From Thermoflavimicrobium daqui (lineage in GTDB: Bacteria > Bacillota > Bacilli > Thermoactinomycetales > Thermoactinomycetaceae), in NCBI RefSeq assembly GCF_003313465.1, contig NZ_KZ845664.1, positions 434,001-498,000 on the forward strand: a stretch of 64,000 nt of DNA, given 5' to 3'. Below the pieces are notes generated by a model that had not been told where the DNA came from, did not search any database, and saw only the letters and a program-made list of their open reading frames with translations. Shown here in pieces: positions 54,560-63,999 of the stretch (the stretch's first letter is position 1; the number at the start of each line of letters is the position of its first letter). The position numbers and the translations under genes were made by a program.

Positions 54560-55017
54560 AGCGATTGCTTACTCATCCCATGAATACGCTGATCTCGAGC
54601 AATCTCTATAAGATAACCTGTGGGCTTTTTTATTTTCAAGTATATACTACTTCGCTTTAAGACGGTCTGAAACATATCAACCGTGTTAAAGGATATATCG
54701 ATTTTTCCCTAAAAGCATAAAATCAAAGCGAATGGCTATAATATAAAAAAATTGGTAACAACTTCATGTTTTTTGTAAATGGTAGCTCCTTTGAAGAGGA
54801 GGCCTTTTTAAAAATTATTCAAGAGAGTTCAGAAGGAAATGAGATTAAATAGTCCCTTTAAGTAAAATAGGCTAAAATCCCAGCTGAAACAGAAAAACGA
54901 GTTTTTTATGATGTTCGTTTGCCTCAGTATATTTTTTTGCCACATTTGCGGAACAAAGTTGCTATTTTATTTAAGTGTAAGCGTTTTATATGATGGAAGT
55001 GTGAAGGACGTGGTACC
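54560..55017 (+). other. Intergenic region before the PTS locus, with a cre-like site
   Basis: No gene recognised. Left part ends with GTGGGCTTTTTT, a weak terminator candidate. TGTAAGCGTTTTAT at 54976-54989 matches the CcpA cre consensus TGWAARCGYTWNCW at 13 of 14 positions and lies about 30 nt before the regulator start, implying carbon catabolite repression of the locus. Confidence 0.5.
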
Positions 55018-56973
55018 ATGGTGGCTTTAACAACGAGGCAACACGAGATATTAAAATATCTTTTTCTGCATGCAGGATTTTCTACTACAGAAGAATTAGC
55101 TCTACAGTTTCAAGTTTCGCGACGCACGATCAGATACGACTTAAATTATATTGAGGCGTTTTTAAAAGAGTTAGAGATTTCATTGGAAAGAAAGCCGAAA
55201 ATGGGGATTCGTCTATTCCTTAATGAATATCAGCGTAAGTTACTTGAGCAAACATTACAACAAACTGATTTCTATATGCTTCCCAATTTTAAGCTTTATT
55301 TAGTGATTGGGCTTCAGCTACTTTTGGATAATTCGACGACTCTTGAACGCTTAGCTGATTTATTTAAGATTAGTAAAAGTAAGGCCTTTTCCTTACTTGA
55401 AGAGGTAGAGAAGCAGTTTCAAGAACATGGGGTTCAGATTCAGAAGGAGCCGTTTAAAGGAATTTTTCTGATAGGGCATGAGTTAGATATACGATATTTG
55501 TTTCAAGCATTATACGAACATGCTATCCAAATTGATTTAACCAAGCGATTTTTGGAAACGCAATGGTTGTCTCAAGATATGGAGAGCCGAATTGACCATT
55601 TTATTCATGATTTAGAGAGAATATTCCATGTACACTATAGTGAAAGAGCAAAGGAAGAATTAAAAGCGATCATTTTCTTTCAGATTCGACGGATTCACTT
55701 GCACCAGGAGGTAACTTATTCCTTCCAAGAGCGACAAGAAGTAAAAAGAATGCCTGTTTATCAAGAAGTAGCTGCCGCTTTTAATCGTAACTTTCAATTA
55801 CCGATCAGTGATCATGAAATGGCCTATATACTCCATCAACTAAAAGGTTCCAAAGTAGCTTCAGTGCCTCTAGAAAAAGATGGCTATTATCGTGATATGG
55901 AAAGTGATGCATTAGCACAAAGGATTATTGAAAAAGCTGAAAATATGTTAGGGCTATCATTTCAAGATGACATAGAGCTCTTACACAATTTATCTGTTCA
56001 TTTACAGGTGGCTCTTTATCGCATTCGTCAAGGCCTGCAAATTGAAAATCCGTTGACAGAGCAAGTGAAGTATAAATACCGATTTATCTATGAAACTGCC
56101 CGAAAGATCCTAATGCCAATGGAGTCAGAACTTGGACTACAATTTCCAGAAGAAGAGATTGCTTTTATTGCGATGTATCTAGGAGGAGCCTTTGAACGAC
56201 AGTCATGGAATCAAAAAGGTCTTTTACCTACCGCTTATGTGGTATGTGGTTCGGGACTAGCCACTTCTTCTCTTTTAATCACCCGATTGAAGTTACTCCT
56301 ACCTGAACTAACGGTAAAAGGTCCCATTGACATGGACCATGCAAAAACATTAACAAGTGATAAAGCCAATTTTATTATCTCAACAGTTCCAGTGGATAAT
56401 CAATGGATTCCTGTTGTTAAGGTGCATCCTTTATTAGAGGATCAAGATATTCAACAGATTCGACAATTGATCTTTAGAGAAGCAAATCAGAAACAATGGG
56501 GTCGATTAAAGGAGTTAAATGAAAATTTACACTCTATCCGTTTGGGAGATTTTTTCTCTTCAACTCATATACAGTTACAAAAGGAAGTAAATGATTGGCG
56601 AAAAGCGATTACCTTCGCAAGTCAGCCACTGCTAAACGAGAGCTACATCACCACTGAATATGTGAAAGCGATGATTCAGGCGGTAGAGGAATTAGGAACT
56701 TATATGGTGCTTATACCCAAAGTCGCCTTTATCCATTCTTCACCAAAAAAAGGTGTAAAAAAAGATGGTTTTAGTCTGCTTACATTAAAAGACCCGATTT
56801 TTTTTGGGGATCAAAAAAAATGCGAAGTCCAAATCATAGTGGTTGTAAGTTTAACGGGAAAAGAATCGGATTTGTTTATCCAACTTTTTTCTATCTTTGA
56901 ACAGCCTAAAACAGTTGAAGCCTTACTTAAAGCAGAGCGAATAGAAACTGTATTAAATATAACGCAAAACTAA
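55018..56973 (+). CDS. PRD-containing PTS transcriptional regulator (MtlR/LicR type)
   Basis: 651 aa. HTH domains in residues 1-150 (LALQFQVSRRTIRYDLNYIE), PRD1 (~190-290) and PRD2 (~300-400), a IIB-like domain with CGSGLATSSLLITRLK at Cys411, and a C-terminal IIA-like domain (~515-650). Its activity is set by phosphorylation through HPr and the PTS proteins. It lies just before the IIA-IIB-IIC genes it presumably activates. The IIA part is clearly homologous to the free IIA encoded next (shared MIQAV-ELG and SLLTLKDP blocks). Confidence 0.92.
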   Translation: MVALTTRQHEILKYLFLHAGFSTTEELALQFQVSRRTIRYDLNYIEAFLKELEISLERKPKMGIRLFLNEYQRKLLEQTLQQTDFYMLPNFKLYLVIGLQLLLDNSTTLERLADLFKISKSKAFSLLEEVEKQFQEHGVQIQKEPFKGIFLIGHELDIRYLFQALYEHAIQIDLTKRFLETQWLSQDMESRIDHFIHDLERIFHVHYSERAKEELKAIIFFQIRRIHLHQEVTYSFQERQEVKRMPVYQEVAAAFNRNFQLPISDHEMAYILHQLKGSKVASVPLEKDGYYRDMESDALAQRIIEKAENMLGLSFQDDIELLHNLSVHLQVALYRIRQGLQIENPLTEQVKYKYRFIYETARKILMPMESELGLQFPEEEIAFIAMYLGGAFERQSWNQKGLLPTAYVVCGSGLATSSLLITRLKLLLPELTVKGPIDMDHAKTLTSDKANFIISTVPVDNQWIPVVKVHPLLEDQDIQQIRQLIFREANQKQWGRLKELNENLHSIRLGDFFSSTHIQLQKEVNDWRKAITFASQPLLNESYITTEYVKAMIQAVEELGTYMVLIPKVAFIHSSPKKGVKKDGFSLLTLKDPIFFGDQKKCEVQIIVVVSLTGKESDLFIQLFSIFEQPKTVEALLKAERIETVLNITQN

Positions 56974-56986
56974 GGTGTGAAGAAAA

Positions 56987-57427
56987 GTGAAATCATCATG
57001 GATTGATAAAGAAAATATTCAGCTACAAGTCGAAGTGCAGTCATGGGAAGAAGCAATCCAAGTAGCAGGACAAATCTTAGAGCGAAATCATAGTAGTGAT
57101 GCTCAATATACCCATGCCATGATCCAAGCTGTTCACGAGCTAGGCCCTTATATTGTATTGGTTCCCCATGTTGCATTGGCACATGCTAGACCCAGTCAGG
57201 CAGTAAAAAAAGATGATATTAGTTTGATCACATTAAAAGATCCCATTTCATTTGGCCATCAACAAAATGATCCTGTCCATCTGGTATTCGCGTTTTGTGC
57301 GACTGGTGATCAACAACATCTGGAAAAGCTGACATTACTCGCATCCGTATTGGAAAATGAAAGTTTAATTAAACAAATTGCTCACACCACTTCAAAGGAT
57401 GAAGTTATTAAACTACTTTCAGAATAA
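56987..57427 (+). CDS. PTS IIA component (fructose/ascorbate type)
   Basis: 146 aa, GTG start 13 nt after the regulator. Phospho-acceptor His66 in ALAHARP, with His61 nearby. It passes phosphate from HPr to the IIB component encoded next. Ascorbate-type (SgaA/UlaC) is suggested by the IIB and IIC partners. Confidence 0.92.
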   Translation: MKSSWIDKENIQLQVEVQSWEEAIQVAGQILERNHSSDAQYTHAMIQAVHELGPYIVLVPHVALAHARPSQAVKKDDISLITLKDPISFGHQQNDPVHLVFAFCATGDQQHLEKLTLLASVLENESLIKQIAHTTSKDEVIKLLSE

Positions 57428-57441
57428 GGAGAAGGATAATC

Positions 57442-57735
57442 ATGAAATCACTTAATATTATTGCAGTATGCGGATTTGGACTAGGTTCTTCCATGGTATT
57501 AAAGATGAAAGTGGAAGAAGTACTTCGCGAGGAAAATATCGAAGGAAAAGTTTCAACTGCCGATGTTGGCTCAGCAGCAGCAACCGCTTGTGATGTTATT
57601 TTCACTTCTTATGAATTAGGAGAAAAACTAGAAAGCAGTGTTACAGTACCTGTCGTTATGATACAAAACTTTGTCAACAAAGCAGAAATTCGTGAGAAAG
57701 GATTACCTGTACTGCAACGCCTGATGGCAGAGTAA
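57442..57735 (+). CDS. PTS IIB component, ascorbate (Sga/Ula) type
   Basis: 97 aa. Phosphocysteine loop AVCGFGLGSSMVLKMK, Cys10. AAGGAGAAGG ribosome binding site. Sits between IIA and IIC genes. Confidence 0.93.
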   Translation: MKSLNIIAVCGFGLGSSMVLKMKVEEVLREENIEGKVSTADVGSAAATACDVIFTSYELGEKLESSVTVPVVMIQNFVNKAEIREKGLPVLQRLMAE

Positions 57736-57751
57736 TGGGAGGTAATGAAAA

Positions 57752-59023
57752 GTGGCTATTCTTGATTTTGTGATCAATCACATATTGCGCCAGCCTGCTC
57801 TGTTCTTAGGAATTATCGCAGCGGTTGGACTTATTATTCAAAGAAAAAGTATATCGGATATATTAAGTGGTACTTTTAAAACCGTAATTGGTGTTGTTAT
57901 TCTAACGCAAGGAACGAATATTCTAATCAATGCTATCACTCCCTTATCAAAGGCGTTTAATGTGCTATATAAGATTTCACCTGACAAGAATATTCAACCG
58001 ATCGGTGCGGATCAATTTCTTGCAACTTATGGAAGTCAAATTGGTCTAGCGATGTTACTCGCATTCCTAATCAATATTCTCGTAGCGAGGTTTACCAAGC
58101 TAAAAAATGTATTTTTAACAGGGCATATGCTGTTTTGGTTCCCATTTATCTTTACAGCTGTAGCTGTGGAGTCGGGATTGAAAGGAATAGGAGTTGTTAC
58201 TTTCGCGACGATATTTACAGCCATCTATATTATCGTTGCCCCAGCACTTATTACGCCTTTTGTAAAGAAAGTGACCGGAGATAATTCCTTTACACTTGGT
58301 CATCCTACCATTGGACTTTCATTATTAGCTGGATGGTTAGGAAAGGTTTTTGGAAACAAAAACCGCTCCACTGAAGATTTGAAAGTACCAAAACAACTTG
58401 GCTTTTTACGTGAAATTACGATTACATCTTCACTTACAATGTTCTTAGTTTATTTAGTAATCTGGATTTTATTAGGCAATCAAGCTTCTTCCGTGTTTGG
58501 TAAAGAGCAAAATCTGGTAGTTTATTCTTTAATGCAAGGAGTTCTGTTTGGAGCCGGACTGACGATCTTACTACAGGGTGTACGGATGATGCTTGCCGAG
58601 ATTATGCCAGCATTTAAAGGGATTTCGGATAAAGTGATTCCAAATGCGATTCCAGCACTGGATTGTCCGATTATTTTCCCATTTGCCCCAAATGCTGTTT
58701 TAATTGGGTTTATCGTATCAATGATTACCTCTACCATTACGCTTATCTTGGTCGGATATACTGGATTATTTGCTTATGCTATCGTACCTCTAACGATAAC
58801 CTGTTTCTTTGAGATTGGTACAGCTGCAGTCATTGGGAACGGTACAGGGGGCTTGCGTGGGGCTATCATTGGCTCAGGTGTAGCGGGGATTGTCATGATC
58901 TTACTCGTAGGCCTTTCAATTCCATTTTTAAACAATACAGTATCAGATTGGATTATTGTATTTGGTGGAAATGACCTCTCATTATGGACAGTGATTTCAG
59001 GACTATTCGGTAAATTATTCTAA
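57752..59023 (+). CDS. PTS IIC component, ascorbate (SgaT/UlaA) type
   Basis: 423 aa, about eleven membrane segments. FLGIIAAVGLIIQRKSISDI, GHMLFWFPFIFTA and GNGTGGLRGAIIGSGVAG are family blocks. GTG start with GGGAGG. Transports and phosphorylates an acidic sugar such as L-ascorbate; the actual substrate is not proven because no ulaG/D/E/F genes are present. Confidence 0.93.
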   Translation: MAILDFVINHILRQPALFLGIIAAVGLIIQRKSISDILSGTFKTVIGVVILTQGTNILINAITPLSKAFNVLYKISPDKNIQPIGADQFLATYGSQIGLAMLLAFLINILVARFTKLKNVFLTGHMLFWFPFIFTAVAVESGLKGIGVVTFATIFTAIYIIVAPALITPFVKKVTGDNSFTLGHPTIGLSLLAGWLGKVFGNKNRSTEDLKVPKQLGFLREITITSSLTMFLVYLVIWILLGNQASSVFGKEQNLVVYSLMQGVLFGAGLTILLQGVRMMLAEIMPAFKGISDKVIPNAIPALDCPIIFPFAPNAVLIGFIVSMITSTITLILVGYTGLFAYAIVPLTITCFFEIGTAAVIGNGTGGLRGAIIGSGVAGIVMILLVGLSIPFLNNTVSDWIIVFGGNDLSLWTVISGLFGKLF

Positions 59024-59038
59024 GGGGATGAGGATAGT

Positions 59039-59782
59039 ATGAGTAAGTATATTAAACAGTACAAAGAATATCTTAGTCAACTACTCGATGAAGTGGAGAA
59101 AACCCAATCCGATCAGATCATACAAGCAGCTAAAATCATAGTAGAAGCAGTTGCAAATGATAAGAGTATCTATATATTTGGAGCTTCGCATGCGGGAATT
59201 ATCGCTGAAGAAGCTTTTTATCGGACAGGCGGGTTTGCTCTAATCAATCCCATCTTCGGTTCTTCACTCATGTTAAATACTAGACCTGTTACCTTTACAT
59301 CGCTAATGGAGAGAATGGAAGGATATGGGAAAGAACTGCTTCATACCAAACCAGTTCAAGAAGGAGATGTGATCCTGCTTCATTCTGTATCAGGGCGAAA
59401 CTCGGTTGCTATCGATATGGCAATGGAAGCAAAAGAAGTTGGAATGACAGTGATTAGTATCACCAATTTAAATTATTCGAAGCAGGTGACTTCCCGTCAT
59501 TCAAGTGGTAAAAGATTATTTGAATGTAGTGATGTGGTTATCGATAATCGGGGAGTGATCGGTGACTCTTCGATCAAAGTAGAAGGGTTCGATCAGAAAA
59601 TTGGACCGTCCTCTACCGTGACAGGTGCGTTTATTATTCACTCGATTGTCCTTTCGGTTGTCGATTTGATGCTAGAAAAAGGAATGACACCACCTATATT
59701 CAAAAGTGCTAATTTAGATGGTGGAGATCAATATAATCAAGCTATCTTAACGAAATATAAGGAACGTATTCATTATATGTAA
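59039..59782 (+). CDS. SIS-domain sugar-phosphate isomerase/etherase-like protein
   Basis: 247 aa. SIS fold: AVANDKSIYIFGASHAGIIAEE, GDVILLHSVSGRNSVAIDMA, VISITNL. Binds sugar phosphates. Similar to SIS-domain proteins that accompany PTS or MurQ-type genes. Last gene of the PTS operon; a terminator follows. Confidence 0.88.
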   Translation: MSKYIKQYKEYLSQLLDEVEKTQSDQIIQAAKIIVEAVANDKSIYIFGASHAGIIAEEAFYRTGGFALINPIFGSSLMLNTRPVTFTSLMERMEGYGKELLHTKPVQEGDVILLHSVSGRNSVAIDMAMEAKEVGMTVISITNLNYSKQVTSRHSSGKRLFECSDVVIDNRGVIGDSSIKVEGFDQKIGPSSTVTGAFIIHSIVLSVVDLMLEKGMTPPIFKSANLDGGDQYNQAILTKYKERIHYM

Positions 59783-59810
59783 AGAATAGCTAATCAAATA
59801 GATTGAATAA

Positions 59811-59852
59811 GAAAACAACCTTTTTCACAAAAGAAGAAGGTTGTTTCTCTTT
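59811..59852 (+). terminator. Terminator after the PTS-SIS operon
   Basis: Stem AAACAACCTT / AAGGTTGTTT, then CTCTTT. Confidence 0.85.
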
Positions 59853-59992
59853 GTCTAGAAAAACTCACTTGAAAAAGTAAGGATGGATCTACATTTCAAA
59901 ACAAAAGAAGATATCATGGTGAAAGATGCTTTTGTTACCAAACTTGTTGTAAAATTAAATTAAAACTTCCTAAATTGTTGAGGTGTATTGAT

Positions 59993-60469
59993 ATGAAAAC
60001 AACAGATTTATGCGATGAATTTATCGAAGAGTTACAAGTGAGTGAGGATCTCTTTCAATCATTTGGCAAAAAGAGAAGCTTTCATGGTCCTATTTATACG
60101 GTAAAAGTCTATGAAGATAATGTATTAGTGCGACGTGCGCTAGAAACTATTCCAGCAGGTGCAGTATTGATCGTAGATGGAGGTGGCTCCAAAAAGTGTG
60201 CTTTGTTGGGAGATCGTTTAGCAGAAATTGCTGTACAGCGTGGGATTCAAGGGATTATTATCAACGGTTGTGTTCGTGATACCAAAGAGTTGGCTACACT
60301 AGATATCGGTATCCTTGCTCTAGGGAAAAATCCCGTCAAAAGTCGCAAGGAAGGGAAGGGAGATTCGGATATTCCTGTTCATTTTGCCGCTGTGAATTGG
60401 ATTCCTCGACATATTGTTTATGCTGATAAAGATGGAGTCGTGGTAGCCAGTCGGCAGTTACTTAAATAG
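59993..60469 (+). CDS. RraA-like protein (HMG aldolase/oxaloacetate decarboxylase type)
   Basis: 158 aa. TTDLCDEF at the N-terminus, VDGGGSKKCALLGDRLAEIAV, INGCVRDTKELATLDIG and DKDGVVVAS are RraA-family motifs with the catalytic Arg-Asp region. In bacteria without RNase E these proteins act as metal-dependent 2-oxoacid aldolases or decarboxylases. Frame extends back to 59975, but ATG 59993 with GAGGTG is chosen. Context with GlcDF supports metabolism of a small hydroxy/oxo acid. Confidence 0.88.
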   Translation: MKTTDLCDEFIEELQVSEDLFQSFGKKRSFHGPIYTVKVYEDNVLVRRALETIPAGAVLIVDGGGSKKCALLGDRLAEIAVQRGIQGIIINGCVRDTKELATLDIGILALGKNPVKSRKEGKGDSDIPVHFAAVNWIPRHIVYADKDGVVVASRQLLK

Positions 60470-60529
60470 AGGTTGATTAGCAATAAAAATCAAGGAATTG
60501 GTCTGATCTATTTTATTGGAGGAAATGAT

Positions 60530-61945
60530 ATGATCCCTTCAGATGTCAAGCAACAACTCATCGGAATCGTTGGTGAAAAATGGTATTTAGATAGTTCAAA
60601 TGATCTATATTCGTATTCTTTTGATGCAACCCCTATTTACCAATCCATGCCTGATGCTGTGATTATTCCAGAAACTGTAGAGCAAGTTGCAGCTATTTTA
60701 AAGCTAGCGAATGAACATAAAATTCCTATTGTTACTCGAGGTTCTGGAACGAATCTAGCAGGTGGCACCATCCCCATTAAGGGCGGAATTGTGCTAAAAA
60801 TGACGCGTTTCAACCAAATATATGAAATTGATCAACAAAATTTAACTGCAACCATGGGTCCAGGAGTGATTACAGCAGATCTGCATCACGCGGTAGAATC
60901 TGTGGGGCTATTCTATCCACCTGATCCGGGAAGCATGAGAATTTCCACTGTAGGAGGCAATATGGCCCTTTGTGCTGGTGGGATGAGGGGACTAAAATAC
61001 GGAGTGACCAAAGATTATATTATGGGACTTCAGTATGTACTCCCATCTGGTGAAATTCTGCGCTCAGGTGGTAAGGCAGTGAAAGATGTTGCTGGATATG
61101 ATATGACCCGCTTAATGGTAGGATCAGAAGGTACATTAGGAGTCATTACCGAAATGACGGTTAAATTACTTCCATTACCAGAGACAAAACGAACCCTGAT
61201 TGCTTTTTATAAGAATTTAGTCGATGCGGCAAGAACAGTCGAAAAAGTCATTACTTCCAAAATTATCCCCGCTACCATTGAGTTTCTGGACCAAGGAACG
61301 ATGAAAGTGGTTGATGATTTTGCGAAGCTAGGGTTACCTACTGATATGAAGTCGATGCTTTTAATAGAGCAGGATGGTCCAGAAGAGTTAGTGTTACGAG
61401 ATATAGAGAAGATCGCAGAGATTGCACAGCAAGAAGGGGCAGCCCAAATAGAAATGGCTAAGACGATGGAAGAAGGAGCGAAATTGTTATCGGCGAGGCG
61501 TGCTGCTTTATCGGCTTTGTCTCGGCTCCGCCCTACGACCATATTGGAAGATGCAACGGTTCCCAGATCGAAACTCGCCGAAATGGTTACAGAAATTGAA
61601 CGAATTGCCGAAAAGTATCAAGTTCAAATCTGTACCTTTGGACATGCCGGGGATGGAAATTTACATCCAACCTGTATGACTGATGAAAGGAATCAAGAAG
61701 AGATTCAACGAGTGGAGCAGGCTTTTGATGAAATTTTTCATACAGCGATTCGTTTAGGTGGAACGATTACAGGTGAACATGGTGTAGGGCTGGCTAAAAT
61801 GAACTATCTACCTTTAAAGGTTGGGGATGGAGGTCTAGAGCTAATGAAGCGGATTAAAGAAGCATTTGATCCCCACCATATCATGAATCCAGGTAAAATG
61901 TTCCCGAGTCAAGGACGACGTCGTTTGGTGGTGAAGAGTAGTTGA
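60530..61945 (+). CDS. glcD: Glycolate oxidase subunit GlcD (FAD-linked)
   Basis: 471 aa. VAO-type FAD domain PIVTRGSGTNLAGGTIPIKGG, PPDPGSMRISTVGGNMA, DVAGYDMTRLMVGSEGTLGVITEM, and C-terminal FGHAGDGNLHPT and GEHGVGLAKMNYL. It oxidises glycolate, lactate or another 2-hydroxyacid. Start ATG 60530 with TTGGAGG upstream; the longer frame from 60473 is not supported. Overlaps glcF (TTGA). Confidence 0.94.
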   Translation: MIPSDVKQQLIGIVGEKWYLDSSNDLYSYSFDATPIYQSMPDAVIIPETVEQVAAILKLANEHKIPIVTRGSGTNLAGGTIPIKGGIVLKMTRFNQIYEIDQQNLTATMGPGVITADLHHAVESVGLFYPPDPGSMRISTVGGNMALCAGGMRGLKYGVTKDYIMGLQYVLPSGEILRSGGKAVKDVAGYDMTRLMVGSEGTLGVITEMTVKLLPLPETKRTLIAFYKNLVDAARTVEKVITSKIIPATIEFLDQGTMKVVDDFAKLGLPTDMKSMLLIEQDGPEELVLRDIEKIAEIAQQEGAAQIEMAKTMEEGAKLLSARRAALSALSRLRPTTILEDATVPRSKLAEMVTEIERIAEKYQVQICTFGHAGDGNLHPTCMTDERNQEEIQRVEQAFDEIFHTAIRLGGTITGEHGVGLAKMNYLPLKVGDGGLELMKRIKEAFDPHHIMNPGKMFPSQGRRRLVVKSS

Positions 61946-63279
61946 AAACGAAGCAAAACCAACAACCAGCATGCGAAACAACAGGAGGAATCAAAACCAA
62001 AAATCATCTGCTAGAAAAGTTTGATATGGATGAAATTATGAACTGTATGCATTGTGGATTCTGCTTACCTAGTTGTCCTACCTATCGTCAAACTGGATTG
62101 GAAGCATACAGCCCCCGTGGACGTATCGCTTTGATGAAGGGAATTGCCAAAGAGCAATTAGCATTGGATGAAGAATTTGAAAAAAATATGTATGCTTGTT
62201 TGGGATGTCGGTCATGTGAGACAGCTTGTCCCGCAGGGGTTCCGTATGGGAGTCTACTTGAAACAGCACGTGAAGTGATCGAAGAGAATAAAAAAGCCAA
62301 GCAAAAATCATCGTGGATTCGTCGTCTTATTTTTAAACAATTGTTTTCGCATCCAAGGCGTATGGATGCTTTGGGAATGGCTTTATGGGCTGTACAAGCT
62401 ACGGGTTTACAAACATTAGCCAATAAATGGGGGCTTATTCATGTGTTGCCTCGTGAAATGGCGGAGATGCAGGCAGCAGTGGACCAAGTCGCTTCACCCG
62501 CTAAAAGAAGAAAACGGAAAAAAGTGATGCCAGCAGAAGGCGAAAAAGCGCTAACTGTCGGGTTATTTACGGGTTGCATGATGGATGTTATGTTTTATGA
62601 AACCAATCAAGCAACAGCTCAACTGTTAACCAAGGTAGGTTGTGAGGTTGTTTTTATAGAAAATCAAACATGTTGCGGAGCTTTACATGCTCATGCAGGT
62701 GAAAAACAAGATGCGATTGAATTGGCCAAACGGAATATTGCAGCATTTGAAGAAATAAATGTCGATTTCATCGTGAATAACGCTGGGGGATGTGGAGCAG
62801 CTCTTAAGGAATATCATCATTGGTTTCTAGATGAACCAGAATGGTTAGAAAGAGCCAAAAAGTTTGTATCCAAAACGCGTGATGTAAATGAACTACTTTT
62901 CGAATTGCCACCTCTTTCATTTAGTAAAACCATTCATGCCCGGGTTACTTATCAAGATTCTTGTCATTTAGCTCATGGGCAGGGCATTCGTAATCAACCT
63001 CGCAAGCTAATCCAAAGCATTCCCGGAGTGGAATATATCGAGATGCAGAGTGCAGATAGTTGTTGTGGTTCGGCTGGTATTTATAATATTACAAATTTCG
63101 ATCTGTCTATGCAGATTCTTGATGATAAGATGAAGCAGGTAAAAGATACAAAGGCACAGATGATTGTAACTTCAAACCCAGGATGTTTACTACAGATGAA
63201 AAAAGGAATTATTCGAGCAGGTCTTCAAGACCAGATGGAGGCGCTGCATCTAATGGACCTGTTGCAGCGAGCCTTATAG
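61942..63279 (+). CDS. glcF: Glycolate oxidase iron-sulfur subunit GlcF
   Basis: 445 aa. Two 4Fe-4S motifs, CMHCGFCLPSCPTY and CLGCRSCETACPAG, then two CCG domains (NQTCCGALHAHAG ... NNAGGCGAALKEY; YQDSCHLAHGQG ... DSCCGSAGIYN). It passes electrons from GlcD to the respiratory chain. TTG start overlaps glcD by 4 nt. Bidirectional terminator at 63303. Confidence 0.95.
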   Translation: MKTKQNQQPACETTGGIKTKNHLLEKFDMDEIMNCMHCGFCLPSCPTYRQTGLEAYSPRGRIALMKGIAKEQLALDEEFEKNMYACLGCRSCETACPAGVPYGSLLETAREVIEENKKAKQKSSWIRRLIFKQLFSHPRRMDALGMALWAVQATGLQTLANKWGLIHVLPREMAEMQAAVDQVASPAKRRKRKKVMPAEGEKALTVGLFTGCMMDVMFYETNQATAQLLTKVGCEVVFIENQTCCGALHAHAGEKQDAIELAKRNIAAFEEINVDFIVNNAGGCGAALKEYHHWFLDEPEWLERAKKFVSKTRDVNELLFELPPLSFSKTIHARVTYQDSCHLAHGQGIRNQPRKLIQSIPGVEYIEMQSADSCCGSAGIYNITNFDLSMQILDDKMKQVKDTKAQMIVTSNPGCLLQMKKGIIRAGLQDQMEALHLMDLLQRAL

Positions 63280-63302
63280 AAAAGAAATAGTAATCATAGC
63301 AA

Positions 63303-63348
63303 AAAAATTCCCATACCACATATAAATAGTGATATGGGAATTTATATA
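63303..63348. terminator. Bidirectional terminator between glcF and protease
   Basis: Stem AAATTCCCATA / TATGGGAATTT, flanked by A and T; the two genes converge on it. Confidence 0.85.
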
Positions 63349-63429
63349 TTTCTTGTATAAAGAAAACACAGCATGGACTGATAGAGATGAATCAGTTAAA
63401 TAATTTTAGGAATGATTTAGGATTTGTAT

Positions 63430-63999
63430 TTATTTTCTTACAGCGTTGTTTGCATTAACTCGGCCGTGTGTCCAATAGGTACCTGTTCCTGAGATTTTAT
63501 CAGCAGAGCTCTCAATATTGCTACGGATTGTGCTAGCAGATTTTCCTTGTGAAGCTAGTAACCCAGCTAGTCCAGCTACAAGTGGTGTAGCCATTGAAGT
63601 TCCTGACAAGCTTCTATAGGTGTTTCCTGGATAAGTGGACATAATGCTTACACCAGGAGCAGCAACATCAACCCAACTTCCGTAGTTAGAGAAGCTAGCT
63701 CTACGGTCATTCTGATCTGTTGCAGCTACAGCGATCGCTTGGCTATAATATGCAGGGTAACTTGGAGCGGATGTATTACTATTACCTGCTGCGGCTACAA
63801 CAACAGCTCCTTTAGAAGAGGCATAGCTAACAGCATTTTGCAAGGTTGTTGCACCAGAAGATCCTCCCAAGCTCAAGCTGATTACTTTTGCTCCTGCATC
63901 AGCTGCATGAGTGATACCATCTGCTACATCTGCTAAAGTTCCACTTCCATTGGCATCAAGAACGCGTTCTGCAAGAATTCTCACATTGGGCGCCATACC
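63430..63999 (-). CDS. Thermitase-like subtilisin protease, C-terminal part (5' end beyond window)
   Basis: At least 189 residues remain, running off the right edge. AERVLDANGSGTLADVADGI, KVISLSLGGS, oxyanion Asn in VVVAAAGNSN, SFSNYGSWVDVAAPG and catalytic Ser in GTSMATPLVAG match S8 peptidases. The closest I recognise is thermitase of Thermoactinomyces (ending GRVNA). The catalytic Asp and His lie outside the window. Leu replaces the usual His in the ATPHVAG motif. Secreted serine protease by family. Confidence 0.92.
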   Translation of the reverse strand, partial: GMAPNVRILAERVLDANGSGTLADVADGITHAADAGAKVISLSLGGSSGATTLQNAVSYASSKGAVVVAAAGNSNTSAPSYPAYYSQAIAVAATDQNDRRASFSNYGSWVDVAAPGVSIMSTYPGNTYRSLSGTSMATPLVAGLAGLLASQGKSASTIRSNIESSADKISGTGTYWTHGRVNANNAVRK

